DNA of 64,000 bases from Natrinema salsiterrestre (GTDB lineage Archaea > Halobacteriota > Halobacteria > Halobacteriales > Natrialbaceae). The stretch covers positions 124,001-188,000 of the forward strand of contig NZ_JAMQOT010000004.1 of NCBI RefSeq assembly GCF_029502005.1, in the 5' to 3' direction. Under the pieces are notes generated by a model. That model was given only the letters and a program-made list of their open reading frames with translations, did no database searches and was not told where the DNA came from. Positions 7,564-16,529 of the stretch are shown here, piece after piece (the first letter of the stretch is position 1; each line of letters begins with the position of its first letter). A program made the translations under genes and the position numbers.

Positions 7564-9533
7564 CCCGTGGTTTCGAACTCGAATCGAGCCCCTCCTCCGT
7601 CGCTTTCCGTCGCGATGACGGACCATCCGTGTCCGGTAGCGACCTCTCTGACGATCCAGAGGCCGATTCCGAGCCCCTCCGCCGACGACGACACGGACGG
7701 ATCGAAGATCCGGTCCCTGAGTTCGTCGGGGAGCCCATCGCCGTCGTCTTCGAGATAGAAACCGCGCTCGCGTTCGCCTCCCCGCCCGCCCTCGAGTAGA
7801 CCGACGCGAACGGTCGCGGTCGTTTCGCCGTGTTCGATACTGTTGCGGAAGCAGTTCTCGAGGAGTCGCAGCAGTCGCGACCGGTCGGCCTCGAGCGTCA
7901 TCGTATCCGTGACCGACAGCGACACCCCCTCGGTCGAGACGTGATCCCACGCTTCGCGGGCGACCGACTCGAGGTCGACGGGGTCGGTCTCGGTGGCCCA
8001 CTCGCCCTCGCGGGCGATGGCGAGGACGTCCTCGATGATCGACTCCATTCGGTCGAGGCCGTCGTGGATCTTGTCGGCGTACTCGGGATCGCCCGTGTCC
8101 TCGAGCAACTCGAGGTACCCCTGAGCGACGCCGAGGGGATTGCGGAGGTCGTGACTGACGATTCGTGCGAAGGCGTCGAGTCGCTCGTTGCGCTCCCGGA
8201 GTTTCCGTTCGCTTCGCTTCCGCTCGGTTACGTCGCGGAGCACGCCGACCGAGCCGAGGAAGTCGCCGCCGGGAACGAGGACGGCGATCTGTGCTTCGCA
8301 GGGGATCGTCTCTGCGGCTTTCGTTTCGAGGTCGAGTTCGAGCGTATCGGTGTTGTTCCCAGTCTCGAGCAGCGATCGAATAATGTCCTCGCCGGCCGCG
8401 ACGTCGCCGGAATCGAATAGGATCGACGCGTGTTCGCCCAGTAGTCCTTCGCGGGTGTAGCCGGTCATCTCGACGAGTGCGTCGTTGACCGTCATGAAAT
8501 GCCCCGCATCGTCGAGGACGTACATGCCGTCACCCGCCGTTTCGACGAGTCGCTCGTACCGGTGGAGGGTTCGCTCTTGCTGTTTGAGTCGGCCGCGGAC
8601 GGCGATCGTCTCGAGGACGTGCGATGCGGCTGCAACGCTCGAGCGGATCGCGGCCCGTTCGTGACCGGAAATCGGCTCGGTCGCGTAGACGACGGTGACG
8701 CCGTACAGTTCGCCGTCCGCGGCGAGCGGTGCGATGGCGACCGACCGCACCCCGTGATCGTACGCGCGGTCGCCGAACGGGACCGCGTCGCGACTGTCGT
8801 CGTCGTACTGTCGGTACTCGAGGTTGCGGGTTCGTATCACTCGCTCGAGCAGCGGGTGATCGCCGGGTCCGATGCTGAACGTTCGTTGCAGCGGCCACTC
8901 CATGGCGTCAGGGTCGGAGAGCCACGGAATGATCGCGCGTTCGCCCCGATCGTACTCGCCGACCCAGGCGAACGCGAACCGGTCGTTATCGGTCAACTCC
9001 TCGCGCAGCACTCGTTCGACCGTGAGCGTCGACGTGGCGTCGACCAGTCGGCACCGAACGCGACCGACGAGCGCCTCGAGGTCGTCGGGAAGATCCGGAA
9101 TCGACGACGGAGTCCCGCCGGCGTCGGAATCGCTCGCGGTGGCATCGGGGCTGATGTCCGCCCGTCTCTCGGCACCGGCTCTGACGTCGATGCGGTCGGT
9201 GATCGTGTTCGCCAGCCGAGTCGCCGACGTCGTGTCGTCGGCCCGGTCGATGATGTCGCCCAGTACGGCACCGTCGTCGGCGGTTTCGTCCCAGTGGACG
9301 AACGTCGGCGTGCCGGGGGCCTCGGACTCGACGGCGTCGACGAGCGCCGGCACGTTCGCGACGGTCCCCGCGTCGATGACGACCGCGTCGATCAGCTCCC
9401 GCTCGAGCCGGTCGATCGCCTCGGCGGATCGCTGGGCGATGACGACGTCGACGGGTGCGTCGGTGAGCGACAGCGTGATCGATGCTCGCGTCGAGCGGTT
9501 GCTGCTCACGCAGAGCACGCGTGGCCGGCTCAT
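7560..9533 (-). CDS. Sensor histidine kinase with N-terminal pseudo-receiver, GAF and PAS
   Basis: A 657-residue soluble sensor kinase. Residues 1-115 look like a receiver domain, but the acidic cluster is replaced by VSSNRS, so it probably cannot be phosphorylated normally. A GAF-like region spans about 170-310, a PAS domain about 325-440 (DGMYVLDDAG), then the dimerisation helix with the phospho-His in FARIVSHDLRNPLG, and the ATPase domain with N-box ENCFRNSIEH and G-box GLGIGLWIVRE. No membrane segments are seen. ATG at 9533 (MSRPRVLCVSSN) is preferred over a start 20 codons upstream. It is tail-to-tail with the HalX regulator, its likely partner. Confidence 0.9.
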   Translation of the reverse strand: MSRPRVLCVSSNRSTRASITLSLTDAPVDVVIAQRSAEAIDRLERELIDAVVIDAGTVANVPALVDAVESEAPGTPTFVHWDETADDGAVLGDIIDRADDTTSATRLANTITDRIDVRAGAERRADISPDATASDSDAGGTPSSIPDLPDDLEALVGRVRCRLVDATSTLTVERVLREELTDNDRFAFAWVGEYDRGERAIIPWLSDPDAMEWPLQRTFSIGPGDHPLLERVIRTRNLEYRQYDDDSRDAVPFGDRAYDHGVRSVAIAPLAADGELYGVTVVYATEPISGHERAAIRSSVAAASHVLETIAVRGRLKQQERTLHRYERLVETAGDGMYVLDDAGHFMTVNDALVEMTGYTREGLLGEHASILFDSGDVAAGEDIIRSLLETGNNTDTLELDLETKAAETIPCEAQIAVLVPGGDFLGSVGVLRDVTERKRSERKLRERNERLDAFARIVSHDLRNPLGVAQGYLELLEDTGDPEYADKIHDGLDRMESIIEDVLAIAREGEWATETDPVDLESVAREAWDHVSTEGVSLSVTDTMTLEADRSRLLRLLENCFRNSIEHGETTATVRVGLLEGGRGGERERGFYLEDDGDGLPDELRDRIFDPSVSSSAEGLGIGLWIVREVATGHGWSVIATESDGGGARFEFETTG

Positions 9534-9731
9534 GACGACTGTAGTCTGGCTGCGGGCATCTCCATCACGACGGTACCAGTCTTGTCCGGGCAAATGACGG
9601 TGGGGAAGATTGTTCTTTCGACTACGTCGTCTCGGCGGGGAGGTCGGAACGGAAGGGGTGGTAACGCCGACGCAATTCAGCGCGACGAATCTGGATCAAG
9701 GACCGTGCTAGCGCCGGGTTCGAGCGGGTAC

Positions 9732-10883
9732 TCAGGGCGCCTGTCCGTATATCAGGTTGCGCTGGATCTCGTTCGCTCCCTCGTAGATGACCGGGATTCG
9801 CGCGTCGCGGTAGACGCGAGCGATGCGGCGCTCGTCCAGGATCGAGCGCCCGCCGTGGAACTGCATGCCCTGCTCCGCGACGTCGACGGCCGTCTCCGTC
9901 GCCTTGGTCTTCGCCATCGCGGCCCAGTAGCCGGCGTCGTCCTGCGTTTCGACTTTCTCGCGGGCGCGCCAGACGAGCGTTCGGGCGCTCTCGAACTCGA
10001 CGAGCATGTCCGCGAGGCCGTGCTGGACGGCCTGGAAGTCGCTTATCGTCTTCCCGAACTCCTCGCGGTCGTGGGTAAACTCCCAGGCTTCCTCGATCGC
10101 GGCCGCGGCGATGCCGAGCCCGTGGCCGGCGACGGCGACGCGGCCGTGGTTGAAGAAGTCCGCGAGTAGCATGAAGCCGTCACCCTCCGAACCGATCAGG
10201 TTCTCCTCGGGGATCCGACAGTCGTCGAACTCGATGTGGGCCTGCTTCGAGGCGCGCATCGCCATCTTCTCCGGGATGTGTTCGGCGTCGTAGCCGTCGG
10301 TATCGGTCGGGACGATGAACATCGAGTGATTCCCGTAGCGGTTGTCATCGTCGTCGCCCGTGCGTGCGTAGAGCGTTATCCAGTCGGCCTCGACGCCGTT
10401 GCCGATCCAGTACTTCTCGCCGTTGATGACGTACTCGTCGCCGTCCTTTTCGGCCGTGGTCTGCATCCCCGCGAGGTCGCTCCCGGTGTCCGGTTCCGAC
10501 ACCGCGAGTCCCGAGCGCTGCTCGCCCTCCGCCACGGGGCGGATGTACTCCTCGCACTGCTCGTCGGTGCCGTGTTCGTACGTGATCTCGCAGCCGAAAC
10601 TCGCCAGCTGGAGCGTCAGCGCGATCCCCGCGTCGGCCCGATAGAACTCCTCGGTCATCGCGAGCAACTGCGCGAGATCGAGCCCCCGGCCGCCCCATTC
10701 CTCGGGGATATCCTGCGCCACGAGGTCGGCGTCCCGGCCGGCCTCGAGGATCTCCTCCGGATACTCGCCCGACTGGAAGTACTCCTGGGCGTTCGGTTTG
10801 ATGTGCTCGCGTGCGAACTCGCGAGCTTCGGCTTTGACGTCGTGAGCGTGCTCCGGGACGATGCTGTCGTCGAGTAGTTCCAT
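9732..10883 (-). CDS. Acyl-CoA dehydrogenase (second copy)
   Basis: FAD-dependent acyl-CoA dehydrogenase of 383 residues. Signatures: SEPDTGSDLAG, YWIGNG, the catalytic region YEGANEIQRN near the C-terminus. It is clearly diverged from the copy at 3458-4603 (for example an IGNG in place of WITNG), so a different substrate range is likely. ATG at 10883 (MELLDDSIVPEH) was chosen; a longer reading frame upstream gives no recognisable sequence. It stands alone, with a membrane protein gene behind it on the same strand upstream. Confidence 0.94.
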   Translation of the reverse strand: MELLDDSIVPEHAHDVKAEAREFAREHIKPNAQEYFQSGEYPEEILEAGRDADLVAQDIPEEWGGRGLDLAQLLAMTEEFYRADAGIALTLQLASFGCEITYEHGTDEQCEEYIRPVAEGEQRSGLAVSEPDTGSDLAGMQTTAEKDGDEYVINGEKYWIGNGVEADWITLYARTGDDDDNRYGNHSMFIVPTDTDGYDAEHIPEKMAMRASKQAHIEFDDCRIPEENLIGSEGDGFMLLADFFNHGRVAVAGHGLGIAAAAIEEAWEFTHDREEFGKTISDFQAVQHGLADMLVEFESARTLVWRAREKVETQDDAGYWAAMAKTKATETAVDVAEQGMQFHGGRSILDERRIARVYRDARIPVIYEGANEIQRNLIYGQAP

Positions 10884-10980
10884 ACCAGTATGACGGTCGC
10901 ACGCGGGGAAATACCCGGGGTCGAATATTGCAACCCCAGATCGCTCGCGGCATCGACCGTTCGTCCGGACCAGAGGACCG

Positions 10981-11427
10981 TTATCCGATGATATCCGCGA
11001 GATCGTCCGTCGAGGCCGCCGTCTCGGCGTGTCGCTCGAGCAGCCGGATGTCCCAGACGAGATCGGCAAGCAGGTGCGCGTAGAGGACGACGCCGGTCAC
11101 GATCGCGAGCGGGACGCTGAGGAGTGCGAGCAGCGGGACCGCGACGCCGCCGATCACCACGTGGCTCAGGAGTCGCGAGAGGACGCCGACGTCGCCGGGT
11201 TCGAAGATTTTCGACTGGTCGGCGACCGCCGCACGCGGGTTCGACAGGCAGAAGCGAACGGCGTCCCAGGAGCCGGTCTTGAATCGAGCGATGAGGAAGT
11301 GATCGAGATCGATGAAGACGCCGACGGCGGTACCGTACGCGACGACGATCACGGCCGGAACGGGAACACCGAAGAGGGAGATCGGGGGAAGCAGGGCGGC
11401 CAGTATCCCGGCGATGACGACCGACAC
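10981..11427 (-). CDS. YdjM/DUF457-like membrane protein, start codon unclear
   Basis: A protein of about 148 residues with four hydrophobic segments. The motif GVFIDLDHF followed by SHVVIGG and HLLADLVWD resembles the metal-dependent hydrolase-like membrane family (YdjM/DUF457), where conserved His and Asp residues line the membrane face. The annotated start is GTG at 11427. The reading frame, however, continues upstream as IYSKHHAVVS after an in-frame stop, with ATT at 11449-11451 where an ATG would be expected, so the true start may have been mutated or be non-standard. Function is not known. Confidence 0.65.
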   Translation of the reverse strand: MSVVIAGILAALLPPISLFGVPVPAVIVVAYGTAVGVFIDLDHFLIARFKTGSWDAVRFCLSNPRAAVADQSKIFEPGDVGVLSRLLSHVVIGGVAVPLLALLSVPLAIVTGVVLYAHLLADLVWDIRLLERHAETAASTDDLADIIG

Positions 11428-11546
11428 GACCGCGTGGTGTTTCGAGTAAATCGGGACTCACCTGCCGGAGACGACCACCCGAGGTCACTAAATCGTCCCG
11501 CAGATCTTCGGGGCGCTGGATCGAGCGGTTTCGTCCCGATCTGGGA

Positions 11547-11924
11547 CTACCCGGCGAACCCCGAAAGGAGCCACTCGTCGCCGTCGCCGTCGTCGTCCGC
11601 GATACTCGGCGCGCTCACGAGGACGAACGCGCTCTCAGCGTCCCCGTTCCGTATCTGGCGCGTCGACGATGGCGGGATCCACAGCGCGTCACCGGCCTCC
11701 ATCGTCACCGGTTCGTCGTCGACGACCACCGTCGCGTCGCCCTCGATGAGCACGTAGATCTCCTCGTGTTCGTTGTCGGTGTGGTCGTGGGGCTTACTGT
11801 TCCAGCCGGGATCGCAGCGCGCCACCGTCACCCCCACCTGCTCGGTCTCGAGCGGGTCGCTGAGAAAGTGCATCGCGCTCGAGACCTGCTCGACGTCTTC
11901 GTAGTTGACCTTCCGGTATGTCAT
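11547..11924 (-). CDS. Cupin-domain protein
   Basis: A 125-residue single-domain cupin. Motif 1 (HDHTDNEHEEIYVLIEG) supplies two His and a Glu as metal ligands, and motif 2 is less clear (PPSSTRQIRN lacks the usual His). The fold binds small molecules or metals, and the substrate cannot be predicted. The C-terminus is acidic. It is transcribed alone, divergent from a nuclease-like gene about 210 bases away. Confidence 0.85.
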   Translation of the reverse strand: MTYRKVNYEDVEQVSSAMHFLSDPLETEQVGVTVARCDPGWNSKPHDHTDNEHEEIYVLIEGDATVVVDDEPVTMEAGDALWIPPSSTRQIRNGDAESAFVLVSAPSIADDDGDGDEWLLSGFAG

Positions 11925-12137
11925 ACGGTCCCTTTCGAGGGATGGCAGTAAAACTATACTGTCTCCCCTCCCGGTTCGGCGGCGTCCACGAGCCGGCGAA
12001 CACTACGGACTGCCGTCTGGTCCGGCTGGCGCTCACGGCGCGGAAACTGGACAGCTGATGGACGAGAACTCGAATATCACATCAGGGAACGGTCTCGATC
12101 TGAGTACTTATCACGACCCCGTCCAAACGCAGTGGCC

Positions 12138-12656
12138 ATGGCACCACAACCGAGAGCCGGCGAAATGCTGGTCGGTGCGTACCTCAAACTGGTCGAAGAA
12201 TGCGAGGTCGTCGCCTACGGCCAACACTCCCCGGTCGCGGGTGACCAGATGGAAGTCGACGTGATCGGCATCCAACCCGCCGGCGAACGGGAGGTCATCA
12301 CCTGTGAGGTCGCAACCCATCTCGGGGGACTCGGGTATGGGAATTCCGACGAGAACCGTGACAGGGTAGCGGCGAAGTTCCGGAACGCGGAGAGATACGT
12401 CGATCGGGTGTTCGGTCCGTCCGAGTCCCATCGGTTCCAGTTCTGGAGTCCGAACGTCCCGGACGCGTCGGCGACGAAACTGGAGACCGTCGCGACCGAA
12501 TTTCGGGAGCGAACGGACTCCGAGCTGGAACTGATCGTGAACGACGACTACGCGGACCGAATCGACGACTTGCGGGACGTGGCGGGAGCGACGGTTTCCC
12601 AGCGGAACGAACTCGCGTTTCGCTTCCTGCAGATACTGGAACACCTTCGAGAGTAG
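12138..12656 (+). CDS. Uncharacterised protein with possible PD-(D/E)XK nuclease-like core
   Basis: A 172-residue protein that I do not recognise by name. The N-terminal half has a helix with Glu (AGEMLVGAYL), then a strand with Asp (QMEVDVIGI), then a strand with Glu (ITCEVATHL), the spacing of a PD-(D/E)XK nuclease core. The catalytic Lys that normally follows the Glu is absent (EVATH), so it may be inactive or use another residue. The C-terminal half is helical. The start at 12138 is preferred to a GTG 6 bases earlier. A TATA-like TACTTATC about 30 bases upstream fits a leaderless transcript. Confidence 0.6.
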   Translation: MAPQPRAGEMLVGAYLKLVEECEVVAYGQHSPVAGDQMEVDVIGIQPAGEREVITCEVATHLGGLGYGNSDENRDRVAAKFRNAERYVDRVFGPSESHRFQFWSPNVPDASATKLETVATEFRERTDSELELIVNDDYADRIDDLRDVAGATVSQRNELAFRFLQILEHLRE

Positions 12657-12742
12657 ATCGGTTCCGACGCGTCGAGAGCATTGCAGCCCCGAAACCGCGT
12701 GTCGGTTCGATCCATCCGTTCCGTGTCGATCGTGCAGCGACG

Positions 12743-13168
12743 CTATCCCTGCGCGAGCGGGTCGAAGCTGTCGACCGGGATGACGGAATAGTCGACCGTC
12801 AGCGCGTCCTTGGTCGCGCGGATCTTGCCGACGAACGTCGAGATGTCCTCGAGTTCGCCCTCGAGGACGAACAGTTCCATGCAGTAGTGATCGCCCACGT
12901 GGCTGTGGAAGTTCGACGCGACGAGGTCCTCGTGTTCGTGGCGGAGGTGCATCATCCGCTCTTCGACGCTTGTCGTCTCGTAGTCGAAGAGGACGGTGAT
13001 GATTCCCATCAGGTCTCGCTCCTCGAGTCGAGTGTCCTCGAACTCGCCGAGGAGGTTCCGCGAGGCTTCCCTGACGACTTCGCTCCGGCCGGTGTACCCG
13101 TGCTCCTCGGCGAACTGGTCGAGTCGCTCCAGGAGTTCGTCGGGCATCGAGACGCTGACGACTGCCAT
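12743..13168 (-). CDS. nikR: NikR-family nickel-responsive regulator
   Basis: A 141-residue repressor. The N-terminal ribbon-helix-helix DNA-binding domain (residues 1-50, [21 protein letters not shown]) is joined to the ACT-like metal-binding domain. The nickel-site residues are recognisable as [18 protein letters not shown] (about 90-107), with His-x-His and Cys in the expected order. No nickel transporter is adjacent, so its targets lie elsewhere or are unknown. ATG at 13168 was chosen because [12 protein letters not shown] is the family start. Confidence 0.9.
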   Translation of the reverse strand: MAVVSVSMPDELLERLDQFAEEHGYTGRSEVVREASRNLLGEFEDTRLEERDLMGIITVLFDYETTSVEERMMHLRHEHEDLVASNFHSHVGDHYCMELFVLEGELEDISTFVGKIRATKDALTVDYSVIPVDSFDPLAQG

Positions 13169-13340
13169 GTAATAACTCGAGGGGGAGAATCTATTAAGGA
13201 TTACTATCGATCGGGCGGGCGAGCGCGATACAACCGTCGCCGGCCGAGTTTCATCGCTCGGATATCGCGAGTTCATGACCGTTTTCGACAGATTCGTTCG
13301 AGCCGAAACTGCTATTGCGGTCGTCTCTAGCTGTCATGGT

Positions 13341-14486
13341 ATGTCACGGGGAGTGTCTCGACGGGCAGCCATCGCGACGGCTGCGATCACCGTCGCCACG
13401 AGCGGGTGTCTCAGACCCGAATTGGGAGAACAAAACTCGTCGAACGGGTCCGAAGCAACGGAGGGGAACGTCTCGCCGACCCGGGCTGACCCGCCCGCAG
13501 TCGAGGAGCCGTGGACGTTCCGTGCGCAGGCCGGAATGGCGACGCCGCCCACGCTGGCCGGAGAGTCACTCTTCGCCGGAAGCGTCGACGATTCGCTCTA
13601 CGCGCTCGACGCCGCTACCGGCGAACAACGGTGGGCGTTCGACGTCGGCGATGAACCCCGGCTCGTCCACGTCGCCGGCGAAGAGGTGTTCGTCACCTCC
13701 TCACGCGAAACCTACGGCCTCGGCGTCGCCACCGGAGAGGAACGGTTCCACGCCGACGTCGGCGTCAACTTGTCGCGACCGATCGTGACTGGCGACACGC
13801 TTTATCTGGCCGACGATTCGACGTTTTACGCGCTGGACCGTCGCGACGGGAGCGAGCGGTGGTCGTTCCGCGGAAAGGGGACGCTGGGTTACGGCGCGAC
13901 CGAACGCGACGGCATCATCGTTACGACCGATCAGGGGGACGTGGACAGGTTACCGAACGACGTCAGTACCGTCTACGGCCTCGACGCCGAGTCCGGCGAG
14001 GTGCTGTGGGAAACGCCGATCGAGGACGACGCCCTGATCTCCGAGGTCGCATTCGGTGACGGCGTCGCCACGATTGCCGGCCGCTACGGGCTGGTAGCGG
14101 GGTTCGACGCGGAGACGGGCGAGATCGTCTGGGAGCACGCCGTCGAAAAGGGCGGAAACCACCCGCAGACGCCGATCGCCGCTCGAGGCCGCGTCTACTT
14201 CACCGTCGGCGCTACTACGTACGCGCTGGAACAGGACACGGGAGCGGTCGTCTGGGAGGCGCGCGGCGGGGGGAGCGACGTCCGGTACCGCGACGGACGG
14301 ATCTACGTCGCACCGAACGGACTGACCCTCCTCGGATACGACGCCGACGACGGCCGAAAGCTGTTCGAGCAGCGCCTGGATCCGCGAATGGAGCGGCGGC
14401 CGCCGGCGATCAGCGACTCCGCGATCTATTACGTCGACGGCGCAGTTCAGGCGGTACCGCGGGACAACGAGGTGCAAGCGCAATGA
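13341..14486 (+). CDS. PQQ-like beta-propeller lipoprotein
   Basis: An exported protein of 381 residues. The N-terminus has a Tat-type twin-arginine stretch (SRRAAIATAA) and a lipobox ending in TSGC, so it is predicted to be a lipid-anchored protein on the outer face of the membrane. The mature part is a series of PQQ/WD-like blades (repeats such as YALDAATGEQRWAFDVG, YGLDAESGEVLWETPI and GFDAETGEIVWEHAV). Such propellers can bind PQQ or act as scaffolds; no enzymatic residues can be assigned. It overlaps the next, related gene by 4 bases (ATGA), so the two are an operon. Confidence 0.87.
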   Translation: MSRGVSRRAAIATAAITVATSGCLRPELGEQNSSNGSEATEGNVSPTRADPPAVEEPWTFRAQAGMATPPTLAGESLFAGSVDDSLYALDAATGEQRWAFDVGDEPRLVHVAGEEVFVTSSRETYGLGVATGEERFHADVGVNLSRPIVTGDTLYLADDSTFYALDRRDGSERWSFRGKGTLGYGATERDGIIVTTDQGDVDRLPNDVSTVYGLDAESGEVLWETPIEDDALISEVAFGDGVATIAGRYGLVAGFDAETGEIVWEHAVEKGGNHPQTPIAARGRVYFTVGATTYALEQDTGAVVWEARGGGSDVRYRDGRIYVAPNGLTLLGYDADDGRKLFEQRLDPRMERRPPAISDSAIYYVDGAVQAVPRDNEVQAQ

Positions 14487-15721
14487 CGGCGGAACACGAC
14501 GATTCCGAAGCCGACGTGCGCGACCGTTACCGCCGTCGGACGGCGCTCGGAACGATGGCGATCGGGCTGTTCGCCGGCTGCCTCAACTTGCGCGAGGAGA
14601 CCGAGCAGGGCACCCAGTCGAACGGCGACGCGACGGAACCGACGACCGAAACTGACGACCAGCCCGACGAACCAACCCCGGACTCCGTCTCGTCGTACGA
14701 TCTCGAGGAGCGGTGGGTGGCCGATCTCGAGACGGGCACGGTGGCCGCCCTCGAGCAGGCGAGCGGCGACGGCGCGCTCTACGCGGCGGGCGGTGATCCG
14801 GCCACCGTCGTCCGGGTATCGCCTGCCGACGGAACGACGCGTTGGTCCCGTTCGCTCGAGGCGCCCCTCCCGGACGAGGATGCGATCGAGCTGTCGTCGG
14901 ACGAGGAAGTCCTCGCTGTCGGGATCAAGGCAGGGACGGTTCGGCTCCTCGATGCGGACGACGGGACGACCCTGTGGGAGCGAGAGACGGTCCACTCCGA
15001 GCACATTGGGATCGCGCTCGGTTCGGAAAACGTCATTGTTCTGTCGGATACTACGGATGACGAGGGCGGGGCGGTGACGGCGCTGAACCGATCGACGGGC
15101 CGAATCGAGTGGCGGAATACCCGCGAGGACTTCCTCGCGGTCGACGACTCGCCGGTGTTACTGTCGCAGGTGTCGGCACCGGTCGACGGCTGGATCTTCG
15201 TCGGGGGCTGGAACGGGAGCTATCGGATCGCGACGGCCGACGGGTCGATCGACGGCGAGGAGTTCCGGTCCGCCTCCCGCGGGTGGACGACCGTCGGTGA
15301 TCGATTCTACGTGCCCGATCGGGAGGGCATCAACGCCGTTTCGGTACCGGCGTGGCAGCGGCGCTGGCGGGCGGAATCGCTCGGCAGAGTCAGGAATCGT
15401 CCGGCACTCGCCGACGGAAGCGTTTACTTCGGCGCGGAGGACGACGGCTACTACGCCGTCGACGCGGAGACCGGCGACCGAGAGTGGCGTCTCCGGTTCG
15501 TAGAGGCCCGCGGACCGCCGCCCGAGCCCGCAGTGAGCACCGACCGCGTCTGGGTGTCCGACCGAGTGCGGTCCGTGTACGGAATCGACCGGGCGACCGG
15601 CGAACTGGACGGCGTCCAGGAACTCGAGTCGGAATCCGGTTCGATACGGTCGGTTCGGACCCGAGCTGACTCGATTCTCGTTCTCGAAACCGGGGCGCTC
15701 CGCTGCTTCGAACTCCCGTGA
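14483..15721 (+). CDS. PQQ-like beta-propeller lipoprotein (second of pair)
   Basis: A 412-residue exported propeller protein, translationally coupled to its homologue by the 4-base overlap. The signal region has RRRTALGTMAIGLFAGC, a Tat motif plus lipobox. After a Thr/Glu-rich linker the blades read YAVDAETGDREWRLRF, YGIDRATGELDGV and similar. The two proteins are related in fold but not close in sequence, so they may form a complex on the membrane surface. Ligand unknown. Confidence 0.87.
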   Translation: MTAEHDDSEADVRDRYRRRTALGTMAIGLFAGCLNLREETEQGTQSNGDATEPTTETDDQPDEPTPDSVSSYDLEERWVADLETGTVAALEQASGDGALYAAGGDPATVVRVSPADGTTRWSRSLEAPLPDEDAIELSSDEEVLAVGIKAGTVRLLDADDGTTLWERETVHSEHIGIALGSENVIVLSDTTDDEGGAVTALNRSTGRIEWRNTREDFLAVDDSPVLLSQVSAPVDGWIFVGGWNGSYRIATADGSIDGEEFRSASRGWTTVGDRFYVPDREGINAVSVPAWQRRWRAESLGRVRNRPALADGSVYFGAEDDGYYAVDAETGDREWRLRFVEARGPPPEPAVSTDRVWVSDRVRSVYGIDRATGELDGVQELESESGSIRSVRTRADSILVLETGALRCFELP

Positions 15722-15758
15722 CCGCCGCGGCCCGGGGTCCGAGCCGTGTCGGATCGGC

Positions 15759-16529
15759 CTACACGTGGTCTTTCGGTAGGAGGTCCTCGAACTCCTGCGC
15801 GGCGAGCCATTCGCAGAGCTGGACGAGCTGATCGCTCGCCGCTTCGAAGAGCCGCCGGCCCTTTTCGGCCGACGCATCCGTCTGATCCCCCAGCACGCCG
15901 TTGTCGGTATTGTCCGCCGCGTCGAAGAACGTCCGCGATCCGTGTTTGACGGTTCCGGCCGCCTCGACGCTCGGAATCCCGGTATCCCTTGCCTCCTCGA
16001 GGCGGTCGTCGTGGACGAGGTCGGGCTCGAGATACTGGATCATCGAGGTCTCCTTCGGCCCGCCGTGGGGACCGTTCTGTTCGAACAGGTCGTCGACGAG
16101 GTCGGGGATCGACTCGTCCCACATCCACTCGATCGCGTAGGCGACCCCGTCTTGGCGGAGTCGACCGCCGACCTCCCGGAGGTGCGGAACGTTCCCGCCG
16201 TGGGCGTTCACGTAGATCACCCGATCGATGCCGTGAGAGGTGAGATTCCGCGTCAGCGATTCCATGTACTGCCTGAACGCCGGCGGCTCGACCCACATCG
16301 TCCCGTGGAACTGGCGGTGGTGACCGCTCACGCCGACGTTGATCGTCGGGGTACACAGGTAGCCGGTCCGGTCGGCGGCCTCCCGCGCGAACGCTTCCCC
16401 GATGAGGTGGTCCGTCGCCTCCGGGAGATGCGGCCCGTGCTGTTCCGTCGACCCCAGCGGGACGAGCGCGAGCGACTCCGATTCGAAGTACGTCTCCAGA
16501 TCCGGCCAGGCTTCGTCTGCGAGATACAT
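15759..16529 (-). CDS. Creatininase-family amidohydrolase (possible ArfB)
   Basis: A 256-residue metal-dependent amidohydrolase. The metal ligands appear in GSTEQHGPHLP (about 36-46), TDHLIGE, GHHRQFHGT and VNAHGGN, followed by Glu further on. The family includes creatininase, the formamide hydrolase ArfB of archaeal riboflavin/F420 synthesis, and mycofactocin MftE. Because a GTP cyclohydrolase III gene (the step before ArfB) is also in this window at 35426-36196, ArfB is an attractive but unproven assignment. ATG at 16529 (MYLADEAWPDLE) was chosen over one 9 codons upstream. Confidence 0.85.
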   Translation of the reverse strand: MYLADEAWPDLETYFESESLALVPLGSTEQHGPHLPEATDHLIGEAFAREAADRTGYLCTPTINVGVSGHHRQFHGTMWVEPPAFRQYMESLTRNLTSHGIDRVIYVNAHGGNVPHLREVGGRLRQDGVAYAIEWMWDESIPDLVDDLFEQNGPHGGPKETSMIQYLEPDLVHDDRLEEARDTGIPSVEAAGTVKHGSRTFFDAADNTDNGVLGDQTDASAEKGRRLFEAASDQLVQLCEWLAAQEFEDLLPKDHV

